A stretch of DNA of 64,000 nt from Selaginella moellendorffii (lineage: Eukaryota; Streptophyta; Lycopodiopsida; Selaginellales; Selaginellaceae): positions 520,775 through 584,774 of the forward strand of contig NW_003314327.1 of the NCBI RefSeq assembly GCF_000143415.4, given 5' to 3'. The notes beneath the pieces are model-generated. The model searched no databases. It had not been told where the DNA came from and worked only from the letters and a program-made list of their open reading frames with translations. This document shows, one piece after another, positions 35,333 through 47,300 of the stretch. The first letter of the stretch is position 1; every line of letters starts with the position of its first letter. A program made the translations under genes and the position numbers.

Positions 35333-38158
35333 TTAATGAATCTCACCTTGAACCCGGGTTATGAATGCTCTTGCTGCATCTCTTGCATGGTCTGGCAAGG
35401 TGATGGTGGCACTCTGCTTCCGCATCCAACCATGCACAACATTATCCACCGATATGCTCATGCTGGGATCCCTTGGATTCAGCACCCATCTCTTTTCTAG
35501 GCAATCCTTCGTATATCCGGAACTTGGCTTGAACCACTCCACAGTTACATTGAAGGAGTTAGTTTCTGCGTCCTCCTCTACATCAGTGATGCAGCGCCCC
35601 ACCCATATCATTTGTTTTTTATTACTGGGTCTGACAAGCACGACCATTCCTTTGTAGACCTGTACTGGATTGAATGCTGAATCCGGCTTCTTGTTCCTCG
35701 GCCCACAATAGTGATCCTCAACATCGTTATCTGTCACTGCATTTCCAGAGGACATTGTTCTGCTACTATCTGGTGCTCTGGGTTCTGGCCAAAAGGACTC
35801 TTCCAATTTTTCATATACAACCAGCCTATTTTGGATAGCAGATATAATCTTCTCCCAGTATTCGAGCAAAGGCTTGCACCTTTGAAAATAGGATTCTCCA
35901 CCAAACACCAACCCCCTCTTCCAGAAGGCAATATGCTGTCTAATCCCGGCCACTATACTTTCCTGGTCTTTGAGTCCATCCGGGTGCATCGGCCGTGGGG
36001 AACCCTGAGGAATCATAGGTTCCCCAGTTATGGGATCTCTCTTGAAGAGTTCAATGCCGTCCACTAGCAGCCACACTGTGTCCCATTCTCTCATCTTGTA
36101 CCTCATCACTGGAGCACCGTCACGCATGCTGAAATGAAACTGAAGAGGCTTAGAGTGGCCAGTCAGCGTTTCGGATCCGTCCCTGATGTAGCCTCTTACA
36201 AACCCCTTAAAGTCTGGAACCTTTGTCACAAGTGCAGCTTCAACAGTGCCTTTGATGCAATTTTGGAATTCATCGTAGAGTTGTGGGAGGGTGAGGACAT
36301 TGGATCGCCGGAGGGACTCTGCTAGGTGACTGAACATGGCATCGACGTCTTCATGAGTGTGCCCAACCATGAGAAAGCCAAGTGTAACCGTTTCAAATAT
36401 GCCTTTGGCAACAAGCATCGCCAAGTACGTGAAGACGTGCATGTTTTTGTTCTCACTGCCAGCATTGTCTGTTTGGAGCAGAAGATGAGGTGGAAGGCCA
36501 CATCAGCCGCAAGAACTTCCTTGAGATTCTGCTTCGTTTGGATGAGGCTGTGCATTCACCGGGCGACCAGCCTCGTCGGAATGGCATGAGGCCTCACGTG
36601 ATAACCCTACAATCTGACGGCCAACATATTCACTGGGATGGCATGGGGCCCCACACGATACTACAAGCCTTTGCTCCTCCTCCAGCTGAACCCTGTATGG
36701 GGTTTGATCGACAAGGGCCTTATGCAAGGGTTGGTCGTTCAGCTCAATTTGCACACTTTGTAGAGACCTTAAGTGTTTTGCTAGGGACGCAATCATCATG
36801 TTTGCACCCCCGCCACCCCATAGAGGTACAAAGAAGTTCCCATAGTTCTGGGCACCATGCCCATGAGCGATTATGCTAAACAGAGACACAGGCAGCTGCA
36901 TGGATGAAGAGATTGCCTTGGGGGCAGGATTGAGTCGAGGTAAGCACGTCTTTTTCTGGTCCATTTTGTCGTGGATGATGCAGAGGTAAGAGTTAGGTCT
37001 CTCCATGGAGAGAATCCTGTTATGATAATATGCAGTCCTGCAGCTTCTTTGCTCGATGTTGTGGTCGAGCCGCCTTCTAACCAACGTCTCTCACTCTTGA
37101 GCGATGCAAGAATTCTTCGACAAAGCCATTTTGATAGCAGTGCACTCGTCACACTTTGAAAAGCTGGAGTACTTTCCTATACTCACATCCCTGAACCTAT
37201 TGCTCCACAATCTACTAAATCTAGATTGGCTCAGCTTCCTGTAGCCATTACTCTGGAGTTCCCGATTCACATCTTCCAATATGGCCCCCTTGGTATACAT
37301 GGAAGGGAGAACTCGTTGGGTGTCTCGAGTTCCATCTTCCAAGAGGTGGGTTTTATGTGGTTGTTGCTCGCTACATGTCTCGACAAACCTCTTGAAGATT
37401 GCCTCTCCATATATAACATGACCCCTGGTTTTGTGAGTACCGTCGTTTCCATGGACTGCCTGTTGAACCCTTTGTTCCTCGAACTCAGTTTTGATTCTGT
37501 AGAATGTGGTTCGAGGGACTCCATAAATGATTCTCCATGCCTTCATGCAGACCAAACCCCTCTGGAAGACCATGCCCCCCACCTGATGTTCTGAAGCATC
37601 AACAGATGACCGTAATGCCTCATACACAAAATTGCGAGCTGCCTTCCAGGACAATGTCTTGTATCTTGCTCTCTCCTCTTCAATAGCATCCCAATCAGCA
37701 TGTTCACAGGACCTCCTCTTGCAACAAGCAACTATTGAGACCATTCGAACTTCCATCGCTATTTTCTGCCTTTTCGGTTCGTTGCTCAGATCCCTTTGGC
37801 TGCGCTTTAGGAAGGTGTACTTTCTTTTCCCATGAAGAGATGTTCTGTCATCAGTTGTAGTGGTGTTTGATTGTGAATCCTTCACATTCTCAAACACTAA
37901 GTGCCTCAATTTCCACCGCACAATGCTTCCAATAGTTAGACTGTTTTCTTCTGTGTTAACAACCTCTAAAATCGCAACTCCAATATCATCCCAGCCCAAT
38001 TCTTGATTAGCAACCGCATCTCTTGGATCGACAACTGTGGCTAAGCCCTCAGCTACCACCTCCCCCTCGGGGTTGTTTAGAAACACCTTTGCCTGAATCC
38101 ATGTAGCACGGTTCTTAAGATCCACGGAGGGAACATGCGTCGCACTTGCGGAGGCCAT
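35333..38158 (-). pseudogene. Transposase-like protein with DDE/D-like core (GHTHED family)
   Basis: One frame of 941 codons from ATG at 38,158 to the stop at 35,333, with in-frame TGA at codons 356 (37,091-37,093) and 552 (36,503-36,505). In order: an N-terminal region without a recognised domain, a basic linker, a KCDEC zinc-like pair (C336, C339), IIHDKMDQKKT (D397/D400), AHGHG, LQTDNAGSENKN (D564), GFLMVGHTHEDVD (E603/D604), then a C-terminal part with HYCGPRNKKPDSAF. The order D...D...E/D with DN and GHTHED motifs is what I associate, from memory, with the Pfam family named DUF7869; an RNase H-like nuclease fold is inference. Two palindrome copies (36,581 and 36,638) lie between the second and third motif blocks, in frame or as short exonised introns. 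The gene is divergent from the cargo gene. Confidence 0.75.
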
Positions 38159-38343
38159 TCTGAAAGTGCAGAAAAGAAGTTAAGACCATACAAAAAATGA
38201 TTGGAGAATGGCCTAAATCATAACATACCAAACAACCTCAATAGCATGAGGCCACATGCCATTATTCAAACATGCTATTGACACCCATGTGAAATTTCGC
38301 ATTCACAAAATTGGCATGAGCCCTCATGCCATTAGTGGTACCA

Positions 38344-38541
38344 CTAATGGCATGAGGCCTCACGTTATCTTTGGCCCCTACTAGCCTGTTGCTATATTCC
38401 TTTTGCCTTGCTGCAACTATATATATTTTTGTGTGCGTGACTAGTCACCCATACAAAAATATATACAGTTGCAACAAAGCAAAAGGAATATGGCAATAGG
38501 CTAGCAGGGGCCAAAGATGGCATGAGGCCTCATGCCATCTT
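38344..38541. repeat. Long hairpin (arms about 99 bases) ending in the palindromic motif
   Basis: The left arm 38,344-38,442 and right arm 38,443-38,541 are reverse complements at roughly nine bases in ten, centred on GTGACTAGTCAC. Each outer end is a copy of the 22-base motif; the right one (38,517-38,538) is a perfect palindrome that extends to 28 bases (38,514-38,541). Just outside the left arm is the perfect palindrome ATTAGTGGTACCACTAAT. Confidence 0.85.
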
Positions 38542-38877
38542 GATAAACACACAGCTACAGGCAGGTAAAGAAACTATTGGCAATATGCTAGTGATGAACT
38601 TGCAAGCCCCAAGATGGCATGAGCCCTCATACCATTAGTGGTACTGTAGCACCGCTCGCACCGCCACAACTGCTCGTAGCGCCGCTCGCACAAACTGCCA
38701 CTCGCATAAACTGCCGCTCGCAATGGCGCTCGCAATGCCGCAACCGCTCGTAGACGCATAAACCATAGCTCACAACGCCGCTTACACAAGCAGCGCTCAC
38801 TGCGCTCAGCGGAACCAAGAACACGGCGCACAAAAATGATAGACCTAGGAATGAGTTCGAGAATTCAAAAATAACAT

Positions 38878-40810
38878 ACGCTTGAACGTTACATCAAATC
38901 CTCTGACAAACCAGATCTTATGATTCCTCTGACAAATTTCAAACTGAGTAGCTTCTAGACTTTGCTGTCAGACGTTGAACTTTGTCACATCATGTCCTTG
39001 CCTCGATCCAGCTGTGCCATGTCAGTGATTCGAACTTTGCCATACCATGTCAGCAATCCGCGCCAAGATTATTCGCCGTGTAAAGGAATAATTATGCTGT
39101 GTGTGTACGTCCATTTATGGCAATATAAGGCCACACGCCATTCAAAGAATAATGCTAGTCGAGCATTTTTTGGTGCATTTTTGGGTTTAAAATTGCATGA
39201 GCCCACACGCTATAAAGTTTACCTGTACCAAAAATAGAAACAGCTTTATTTACTTGGGAATTTAAGTGGTTGCGGCATTTTTAAACTTACAAACACATGC
39301 CCTACTTACATTCCTTTGGTTGCTTAAAATTCAAAAATATTATAAACCTTTCTTTTTGCATTTTCAATGTTTTCAATTATGGTTTTTGATTTTCGCAGGA
39401 CCAGCCTAGTAATCTATTTGCATCCCGTCATATTTATAGCTATCTTTCGTTTGTCCCCTTCGCTAGCCTGAGATACATCTGCTCGGCATCTGCCTCTTAC
39501 AGCATTTGCCCAGAAAGGGCATCTTTCTTCACGCAGCATTTGCCACATGTTTAGGGTTTAGGGTTTAGCAATTCAGTAGTTTGATAAACATGCAAATACA
39601 GAACTTGATGCAAAATCCTTTGATATGTCACAATGCCCCTAGGACCATAAACACATTTCAATAGAGAGGGTCTTTTCATTTCATAACTCCTTATGTAGAT
39701 CTTGGTGAAACCAGAGTTAGTGAAGTTAGTTTCTTGTGATCCCGCATCTGATTGTGATGTCCCTTTGCAGTGTCGATGGAAAGGTCAATGCACACCAAAC
39801 TGTAAAATCTTGGAGCAAAATAACGGTCGGATCTATGGCAAATGCCCCTGAAACATTGTAAGGCTCGTGTGGTTTCATGTGGTGTTCGATCGAGATGCTT
39901 CTTTGCAGGGTCATCAAGAAAGACATTGTATACCATTCTGTAAAATCTAGTTGCGATTTAACGGTTGGATCTCCAGAAAACTCAAAAAAATCTCGCGCAT
40001 GTCAGAATATTCTAGGAATATACTCCTATGTGCCCCTTAAAATGGCATGCGGCCCCACGCCATTCAAGAGATAACACCAGATGACGCCGAGCATTTTTTG
40101 GTGCATTTTTTGGGATCAAAATTGCATGAGCCCACACGCTTGAACGTCACATCAAATCCTCTGACAAACCAGATCTTATAATTCCTCTGACAAATTTCAA
40201 ACTGAGTAGCTTCTAGACTTTGTTGTCGGACGTTAAACTTTGTCACATCATGTCCTTGCCTCGATCCAGCTGTGCCATGTTAGTGATTCGAACTTTGCCA
40301 TGCCATGTCAGCGATCCGCGCCAAGATTATTCGCCGTGTAACTGCTCAGCATCTGCCTCTTACAGCATTTGCCCAGAAAGGGCATCTTTCTTCACGCAGC
40401 ATTTGCCACATATTTAGGGAGGGTTTAGGGTTTAGCAATTCAGTAGCTTGATAAACATGCAAATACAGAACTTGATGCAAAATCCTTTGATATGTCACAA
40501 TGCCCCTAGGACCATAAACACATTTCAATAGAGAGGGTCCTTTCATTTCATAACTCCTTACGTAGATCTTGGTGAAACCAGAGTTAGTGAAGTTGGTTTC
40601 TTGTGATCCCACATCTGATTGTGATGTCCCTTTGCAGTGTCGATGGAAAGGTCAATGCACACCAAACTGTAGAATCTTGGAGCAAAATAACGGTCGGATC
40701 TATGGTAAATGCCCCTGAAACATTGTAAGGCTCGTGTGGTCTCATGTGGTGTCCGATCGAGATGCTTCTTTGCAAGGTCATCAAGAAGAACATTGTATAC
40801 CATTCTTTAT
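38878..40810. repeat. Duplicated blocks inside the element
   Basis: Bases 38,878-39,090 recur at 40,137-40,340 ('cttgaacgt(t/c)acatcaaat', 'tcctctgacaaacc'). Bases 39,476-39,945 recur at 40,345-40,810 ('catctgcctcttacagcatt'). Each unit carries one or two palindrome copies. Copies differ mainly by G/A and C/T changes and by small indels. Confidence 0.85.
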
Positions 40811-41370
40811 TTAGCTGAACATCTGGCATTTTTGGAAATACAAGATGCTTTGGAATATCCAATCATGCATGGTATAAATATAGCGAGGGTATTAAATGAT
40901 ATCCCAATCATGATCTTTCTTTTGGATTTCGCGTGCATGCAGTCCGAGGAATGATGACGTTGTGGATTTCTTTTGAATTTCATGTGCATGCATGCGCGCG
41001 GCAATCCAGAAATTAATGGTGGCGCCCAAGTCCGAGGAATGATGACGTTGTGGGATTACCAACCGTCGTGACATTTCGCGCGTGTGAGGTTAGGTTTTGC
41101 ATTTTGCTTCGTACTCGCGCTCGCATCGCGCTCCCACTCGCGATCACGCTCACATTCGCGCTCATCTACCTTCTCTACAGGTTTCTCGTGTGCATCGGCG
41201 TCCACTCGCGCTTGCATTACACTCGCAGCCCACTTGGCGTCCCAGGAGATTTCAGCGCCACTCTCCAACTGTAAGTGGCAGAGTAGCCTTGCTGCTACGA
41301 TCCGCTACACACACAGTGCACATTCGCCAGCAAGTCCGGCCTCGATTGTCACGCCTCCATTCGGCTTCAA

Positions 41371-44300
41371 ATGGTAAGTCTTTTAGGCCAAGTAGAAAAT
41401 GGCATGAGGCCATATGCCATTCAGTAGCAACATTGGCATGCACCGATTGGGCTCTCGAGTGCAGTCTGGTTACAGATGGCGTGTAACCTCACGCCATCTT
41501 AGGATGCAGCCTCAAGACATCTGATGCAGTGGTGAATGGCGTGTGGCCTCACGTTATTTCCAGCTGCTAGTTTTTCATCTGTCAGCTCTAATTATTGTGC
41601 ATTTCTGAACAGGCGAGGAATTGCGTTCTTCTTCCAGCCACTATCAATGTGGATGCAGAGAAGGGGGAGGAGCTCACCAGTTGGACTTTCGGGATGGAAG
41701 GCGAGGATCTGAGGCTGTACAACACAGATGGTGGGAGAAAAGAATGCATGGGGATCCTCATCCAAGTGACAGACACTCCATGCAGTTCCATGCAAGAATA
41801 TGGACTGGCACTTGTGGTAGAGACAGCGTCCGCCTTCAAGATCCACCTTGCACATCCTAGCGGCTTCCCGGAGGGGGGCAACGGCTATGAGGAATTCCTA
41901 GAGGGAGCTAGGGAGAGGTTGTCCAGGAGGCCCACAATTTCAAAGACGCTGCGGGTCTATGAAGATCACATGGAATCCACGGACCTCACCTACGGCGATG
42001 TTCAAAAACTATATTCCAACATTGAGCCGTTGAGAGTGACTCCAGTTCGCGAAGCGAAGGGGAAGGGGGTCGATCTGGAAACTACCCCGAAGCAGAAAAG
42101 GGTGGTCAAGCTCAAGCCGACGTCCGACTCTCCTGCTCCAAAAAAGAAGCTACTCGGTGATGCCATTGCCTCGGGTTCGAACACTACACCCATCAAAAAG
42201 AAGAGCCGCAAAGAGTAGAAAGAGCAAGAAGAGGCAACAAAAATCGTCGTAGATAATAGTACTTGTTACTATTCCAACAAAGTATATACAATCGACGTGA
42301 GCCACATCGACATCCAAAGCAAATACAACCACAGGCTAGTATCTGATGAGTGGGTGGAGAAACTGAAGCAGAAGATGCTGGCAAGTCCAGTAACACCCGA
42401 CATCGCAGACGTGACCCTACTACCAAACAATGAAGGGCGAGACGAGGTTTCCAGACTTGATCAATAGGAAGGTGTTGGACGATCAGAACATCCGGTTCTA
42501 TGCCATCTCCGGGCAGCATTCTAGCTTGGCGATGCAAGAGATAGTTGTGGATATTATGGTGGGCGAGGAGGTGAAGAAAGTCTTCAAGACAAGAGTTGTC
42601 TGCCTGATAAAAGGCAACTCGCCCCTCCGATCTATCATATACATCTCCCACGCGCAAAATGTCAAGCAAGAAACGTGCTAAAAATTGGGTCTGCACGAGA
42701 CATTGGCACGAACACGGAAGCTCTAGGTTCAACTGAAGAAGCCACAAAAACCAGGACAAGGACGTGCACTAGCAACTAGCGCCTGGCAGGTAAGCCTCAT
42801 TGCATGTGGCATAGCATGTGGCCTCACGCCATTTCCATTGCAAGAATTCTCGAGTCTTCTCTCGAAAACACTGGGGGTCAATGACACACTCAGCATCCAT
42901 AACATTCTACTCGCGACAAAAGTTGTTTTTGACAAATGGGTAGATGTGCTGAGGAGGTACCATGACAGGGAGTTGCTAAACTCAATGGGTGTGGAGGACG
43001 GCCAGAAGCCCAATGATTTGAAGCTCAATGCCTTGCATTTCTCGCGGTCTCTAGACGACGACGACCTTCTGACAGTGGCTAATGCTCTTCTACGTGGTGA
43101 GGTAGTCTTCAACAAGACCAAAATGACTCCCGGCCATATTGTGACATACGAGGACTTGTGCACGACTCTGAGAGCTCGTGCGCTATTGAAGGATTGGATC
43201 TTCGAGCAAGTGGCCGTGGAGAGGGTGAGCATCGACACCACGCAAGAGATGATGGAAGAGCTGGAGTTGTCAAATGAAGACATCGACGAGTACGTGAAGA
43301 GGGCCCCCAAGTTCATCGATCTGCTGCGGGATGCCACGAAAAGTAAAGCTGAGAAGTTGGATCAGTATCCAAATTTCATTAAGAGGGATGTCGACCGCCG
43401 GCTTCAGAAACAACTCGACCCCGCAGCAGAGGCCTATCGAGAACCTTACCGGGTATACGTGAATTCGGATGAGGATCAAAGGTGGAGGAGCATCGTTTCC
43501 CGCGGAGATGAGCAGGTCAAGAACATCTTTTGTGTGATGGACTTCACAAACGAGGAGATCACTCATTCAGACGAAGTCAGCTCCATCATTGACTTAATGG
43601 TGGGACTTGCGGAGGTGGAATCTTCAGTCCACTATATGATCTACGACTCCGAATCCTATCACAAGTTCTGGAAGGCCTTGAACGAGGTGAAGGCTCGGTT
43701 GAAAGGCAAGGAGATGCGGGAGATCCATGGGATAATGGCTAAGAAGAAGATACCGACGAATGTCCGCATCTTCACACTCGCCCTTGTTATTGGTCCTGCA
43801 GCAGAGTGGGACTAGAGTGACTTCCCAGCTTCGTTTGACAAGGCCGATCGAATTGATCTGAGGGAGGTCAATTTACCCGTGCCTGAGGAACTGAAGACGG
43901 CTATGGAGCTTTCGAATCCAGAGAAAGCTCCAGGTGCAGCATGGGAAATGCTCAGCTGGGTCTTCAACACAATAGCAGGTGGGTCACCTGCTTCCGACTC
44001 CAAGGGCAAATGCATTGTCGAGTACAACTGCGGTGGACTATTCTTTCGAGCCGCACTACTCAAGGGTGTCCCGTGTGTTGTGGTGACAAACTCCATTGAA
44101 GAGGTGACTTCAATGGAGCATATAATTACAGTTGCCAAAGAAAAACAGTATCTTCTTTGCGAATCTAGTGAGTACGCACTTTAAGTTTAAATGTTATCTC
44201 ACAAGCTCTGTATGCAGGAGCGTGGCCACCCCCAGATGCTGAAACGGCGTTAACAGCTACTGTTGAAGATACCCATGTTGGGCCGAGCTCACAACCTGCA

Positions 44301-47300
44301 CAAGGTAAGGTCACGTGAGGCCTCACGCCATTTTGATTATAGATCGTTGTGAATATTCAGACACGAGGACTGAAAAGCGCACTGGTGGCGTGTCGAAGAA
44401 GGACAAATAGACAAGCAATAGGAAAAAAGGAGGTACAAATTATATTTGCAATGGCGTGTGGTCTCATGCCATTCCTTGCAGGAGACACTTCTTCAAAGGC
44501 AAAACAGGCAAGCACCAGCCAAGTACAACGGACGAGAGGTACCAATCATTTTTGTTATACGTGAATTCTCATGCCATTGCTTCTTGCAGCTCAAATTCCA
44601 AAGAGACTAGGGCAAGCAGCGCAGACCTCACGACAAGAACTTGAAGGTTTGATGGCGTGTGGCCCCACGCAATTAACTAATGTTCTTGCAAATCGCGTCG
44701 AGGAAATCGAACGGAACAACGTGCCTCCAGTGGAGGAGGGGGAGGCCTCGGAGAGTGATAAGGAGAGTTCCAAAACAGGTACGATCATGACATATGGCCC
44801 CATGCACTTATCTAAGTTTGTATTTCAGGGGAACGAGTTGAACCAATGGAAAACTTTATGAAAGGTAACTTAAAAATATTATGGGATGTTGCATGTGTTG
44901 ATGCAATAATATACAGTTCAAGTGCCAAGGAGACGTCGTGAACCTCGAATTAGGCTACCTGCAAAACAGCTTTCAGACGCTGTAGACAAAGAGATGGACA
45001 ACCGACCAGGGCAGAGGAGGAAGGGTAAAAGCATTTGTGTGCTTATCGCGTATGTCCTCATGCTATTTCTGTAGAACGGGCGCATAAGAAACGAAAGCGA
45101 AAGGGAATTGAGGAGCAGGCACCTGAGGATGCGGAAGGCACGACAGAGCCTCCAAGGACGGGAAGTAAAGTGTCATGGTTATTGCGTGGGTCCTCATGCC
45201 ATTTCTTGCAGATCAAGCTCAAACTGACAGTGGTCATAAAAAGCGAAAGCATGTTGGACAGTCGTCGGGATCAGAGGCGTTTGATTCGAAAAGGAAGAAG
45301 GGTAACGAAAAGATGATAGGTAATGCCTCGCGGTTATGGCGTGTGTGCTCATGCCATTCATTGCAGATCAAGGGCTGAGTGAAAGCAGCTAGTCACCACC
45401 TCCTGACTCAGATTCCTATGGCGGACTCCCCTTCCCCAATCTCAATGAGGAGGTACAATGGATGAGGGATGCTTTTCAAGTCAGGGCCATGTTTTTCTCA
45501 TCTCGTCGTCTTCGAAGGGTGCAAAAACGTGCAGAAACCATGTTAAGACAGTCGGGTGAGGATATGGTCCTAGGTCACGCACTAAAACAGGCTATGGATG
45601 TCTTGTATTTTGAGATGGAGACTCGGCCAGATGATTTTCCCAAGATGGTCCTGGAAGAACAAGCCATCCAGCCTGAGCAGCCTATGGAAGAAATGCAGGA
45701 GGGGGATGAGGAGCCAGAGAAAGATAATGAGCAGGAAGAGCAGAAGGACGAAGAGGAGGACAAAGAAGAGGAGGACGAAGAAGAGGAGGACGAAGAGGAC
45801 TTGGATGGTCCTCATAATGGTGACGATCACAATAACGACGACGACGATGATGACGACGATGGCTAGCCTGAGGTGGCCAAAGAGCAGCGGAGGAAGGTCA
45901 TACAAGACAAACCATCAGGTAAATAATAGTACATCCATTTCTAACCTTTTACCATTTCTAACATTGTCCATGTAGGTCGCAGAGCAAATGGTAAGTAGAG
46001 ATTATTCAGTTGAATTAAGATACAAACTCTAGCCTTTAGTGTCGAGGAAGGATAGTGCCAAGCAAGGGTCGAAACGTATGTCCAATCCTTCAGAATCAAC
46101 AGTGCGCCCAAGTGATATCGGTCCTAGTTCCTCAATAGCAGTTGATGGTAAATACAGTATAGTCGATTCAATGTGCTAATGAGTTTGTTTTTAGTAGCAC
46201 GGGAGGATACCATCTCAATCGAAGGGAGATATTTGGACATGCATATGGATCTGCCAGTGGACTCTACTTGCCTGCAAGAGTCATCAGAGCTGGTGGAGGC
46301 TACTATCCATATCAATGCCAAGCAAGCTGACCACGCTCCACTTGATGCTGCCCATACCACTGAGTCAATCTTGTCCACGTATCCAACTAACGGTGACCAG
46401 GCGCCATTGGACCCGCATGAGGCCGCCCCAGCCGCCGAGCCGGTCGAATCCTCATTTCCAACGGACTCAACGTGTGCCCAATCGTCTGACTACGCGCCGT
46501 TGGAACCTCCCTACACCGCCCCTGCTGCCTGTTCAGTCATGTCCACTTTGCCAACAGAGGCACCAGCTGAAATGGCGTGTGATCACACGCCATCGGAACC
46601 ACCCCATGCCACTGTTGAGCCAGTTGTACCAGAGTCTACAGCTGAAATGGCATGTGCCCACACACCATCGGATGCGATTGACCCCACATTGCAGAGGAGA
46701 GTATTTCCGCCCTTCACGTTTCCTTGACCAAAACCCTCTCAACGACCATCGGGAGCACCATTCGCTAATATTGTAGATGGTAAAATTGACTTGTACCATT
46801 TTTTTTGCTGACGCATTTCATTTCAGAGTCACGGCGAAGGTACTGTATCGTTTTTGATCTGAACGGTGTCCTTTTCTCCCATGAGCGTGGCTCGTCCTCG
46901 AATGTCACTGCACCCTCCAAAGCCTGCGGTCGCAAGTTGGTCAAAAGAGACAGATTCACATTAATCACACGGGAGAAACTGCGGGATTTAATAATGACCA
47001 TGCGACACTTAAAACAGAGGGCCGGGTTCAATTTGCAATTGGGAGTTTGGACATCCATGATGCGCCACAATGCATTAACGTTGCTACAGATGATGCACGA
47101 TCAGACGCGAGTAATATTACCATTTGACTTTCTTCTAACGCAGGAGGATTGCTTGACTATGGTCCATATGAGGGGTAGCAAGCCCATCTTCATCAAGCCA
47201 GAGGCTGTAGTGATGAACCGGACTGCTAGGTCAAGTGAAATCCTCATCATCGATGACTCGCCGATTAAAACTGCAGCGAACACGCACACATATGCAGTGC

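Larger units (their letters stand above)
38159..41370. promoter_or_regulatory. Central divergent intergenic region of the element
   Basis: It separates the start of the transposase-like gene from the start of the cargo gene. It holds a 200-base hairpin, CGCTCGCA-rich stretches (38,650-38,800 and 41,110-41,220), two duplicated blocks, telomere-like TTTAGGG repeats (39,549-39,568 and 40,418-40,437) and at least seven palindrome copies. Short frames here differ between the duplicated copies and look non-coding. A bidirectional promoter is inferred only from gene orientation. Confidence 0.5.

Noticed and set aside
35361-35657. Plus-strand ORFs opposite the transposase-like gene (for example 35,361, 35,711 and 37,226)
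   Set aside because: They are shadows of the minus-strand frame, which has conserved motifs.
39549-40437. Telomere or ancient chromosome fusion
   Set aside because: Only two or three TTTAGGG units at each site, inside a duplicated block; more like telobox-type promoter motifs.
41084-41377. 97-codon frame at the start of the cargo gene
   Set aside because: It is Ser/Arg/His translation of CTCGCGCTC-type repeats. The cargo frame is entered by the ATG at 41,371 directly at a donor site.
45582-45905. Hydrophobic 107-codon minus ORF
   Set aside because: Antisense of the Glu/Asp run in the cargo gene exon 45,367-45,918.
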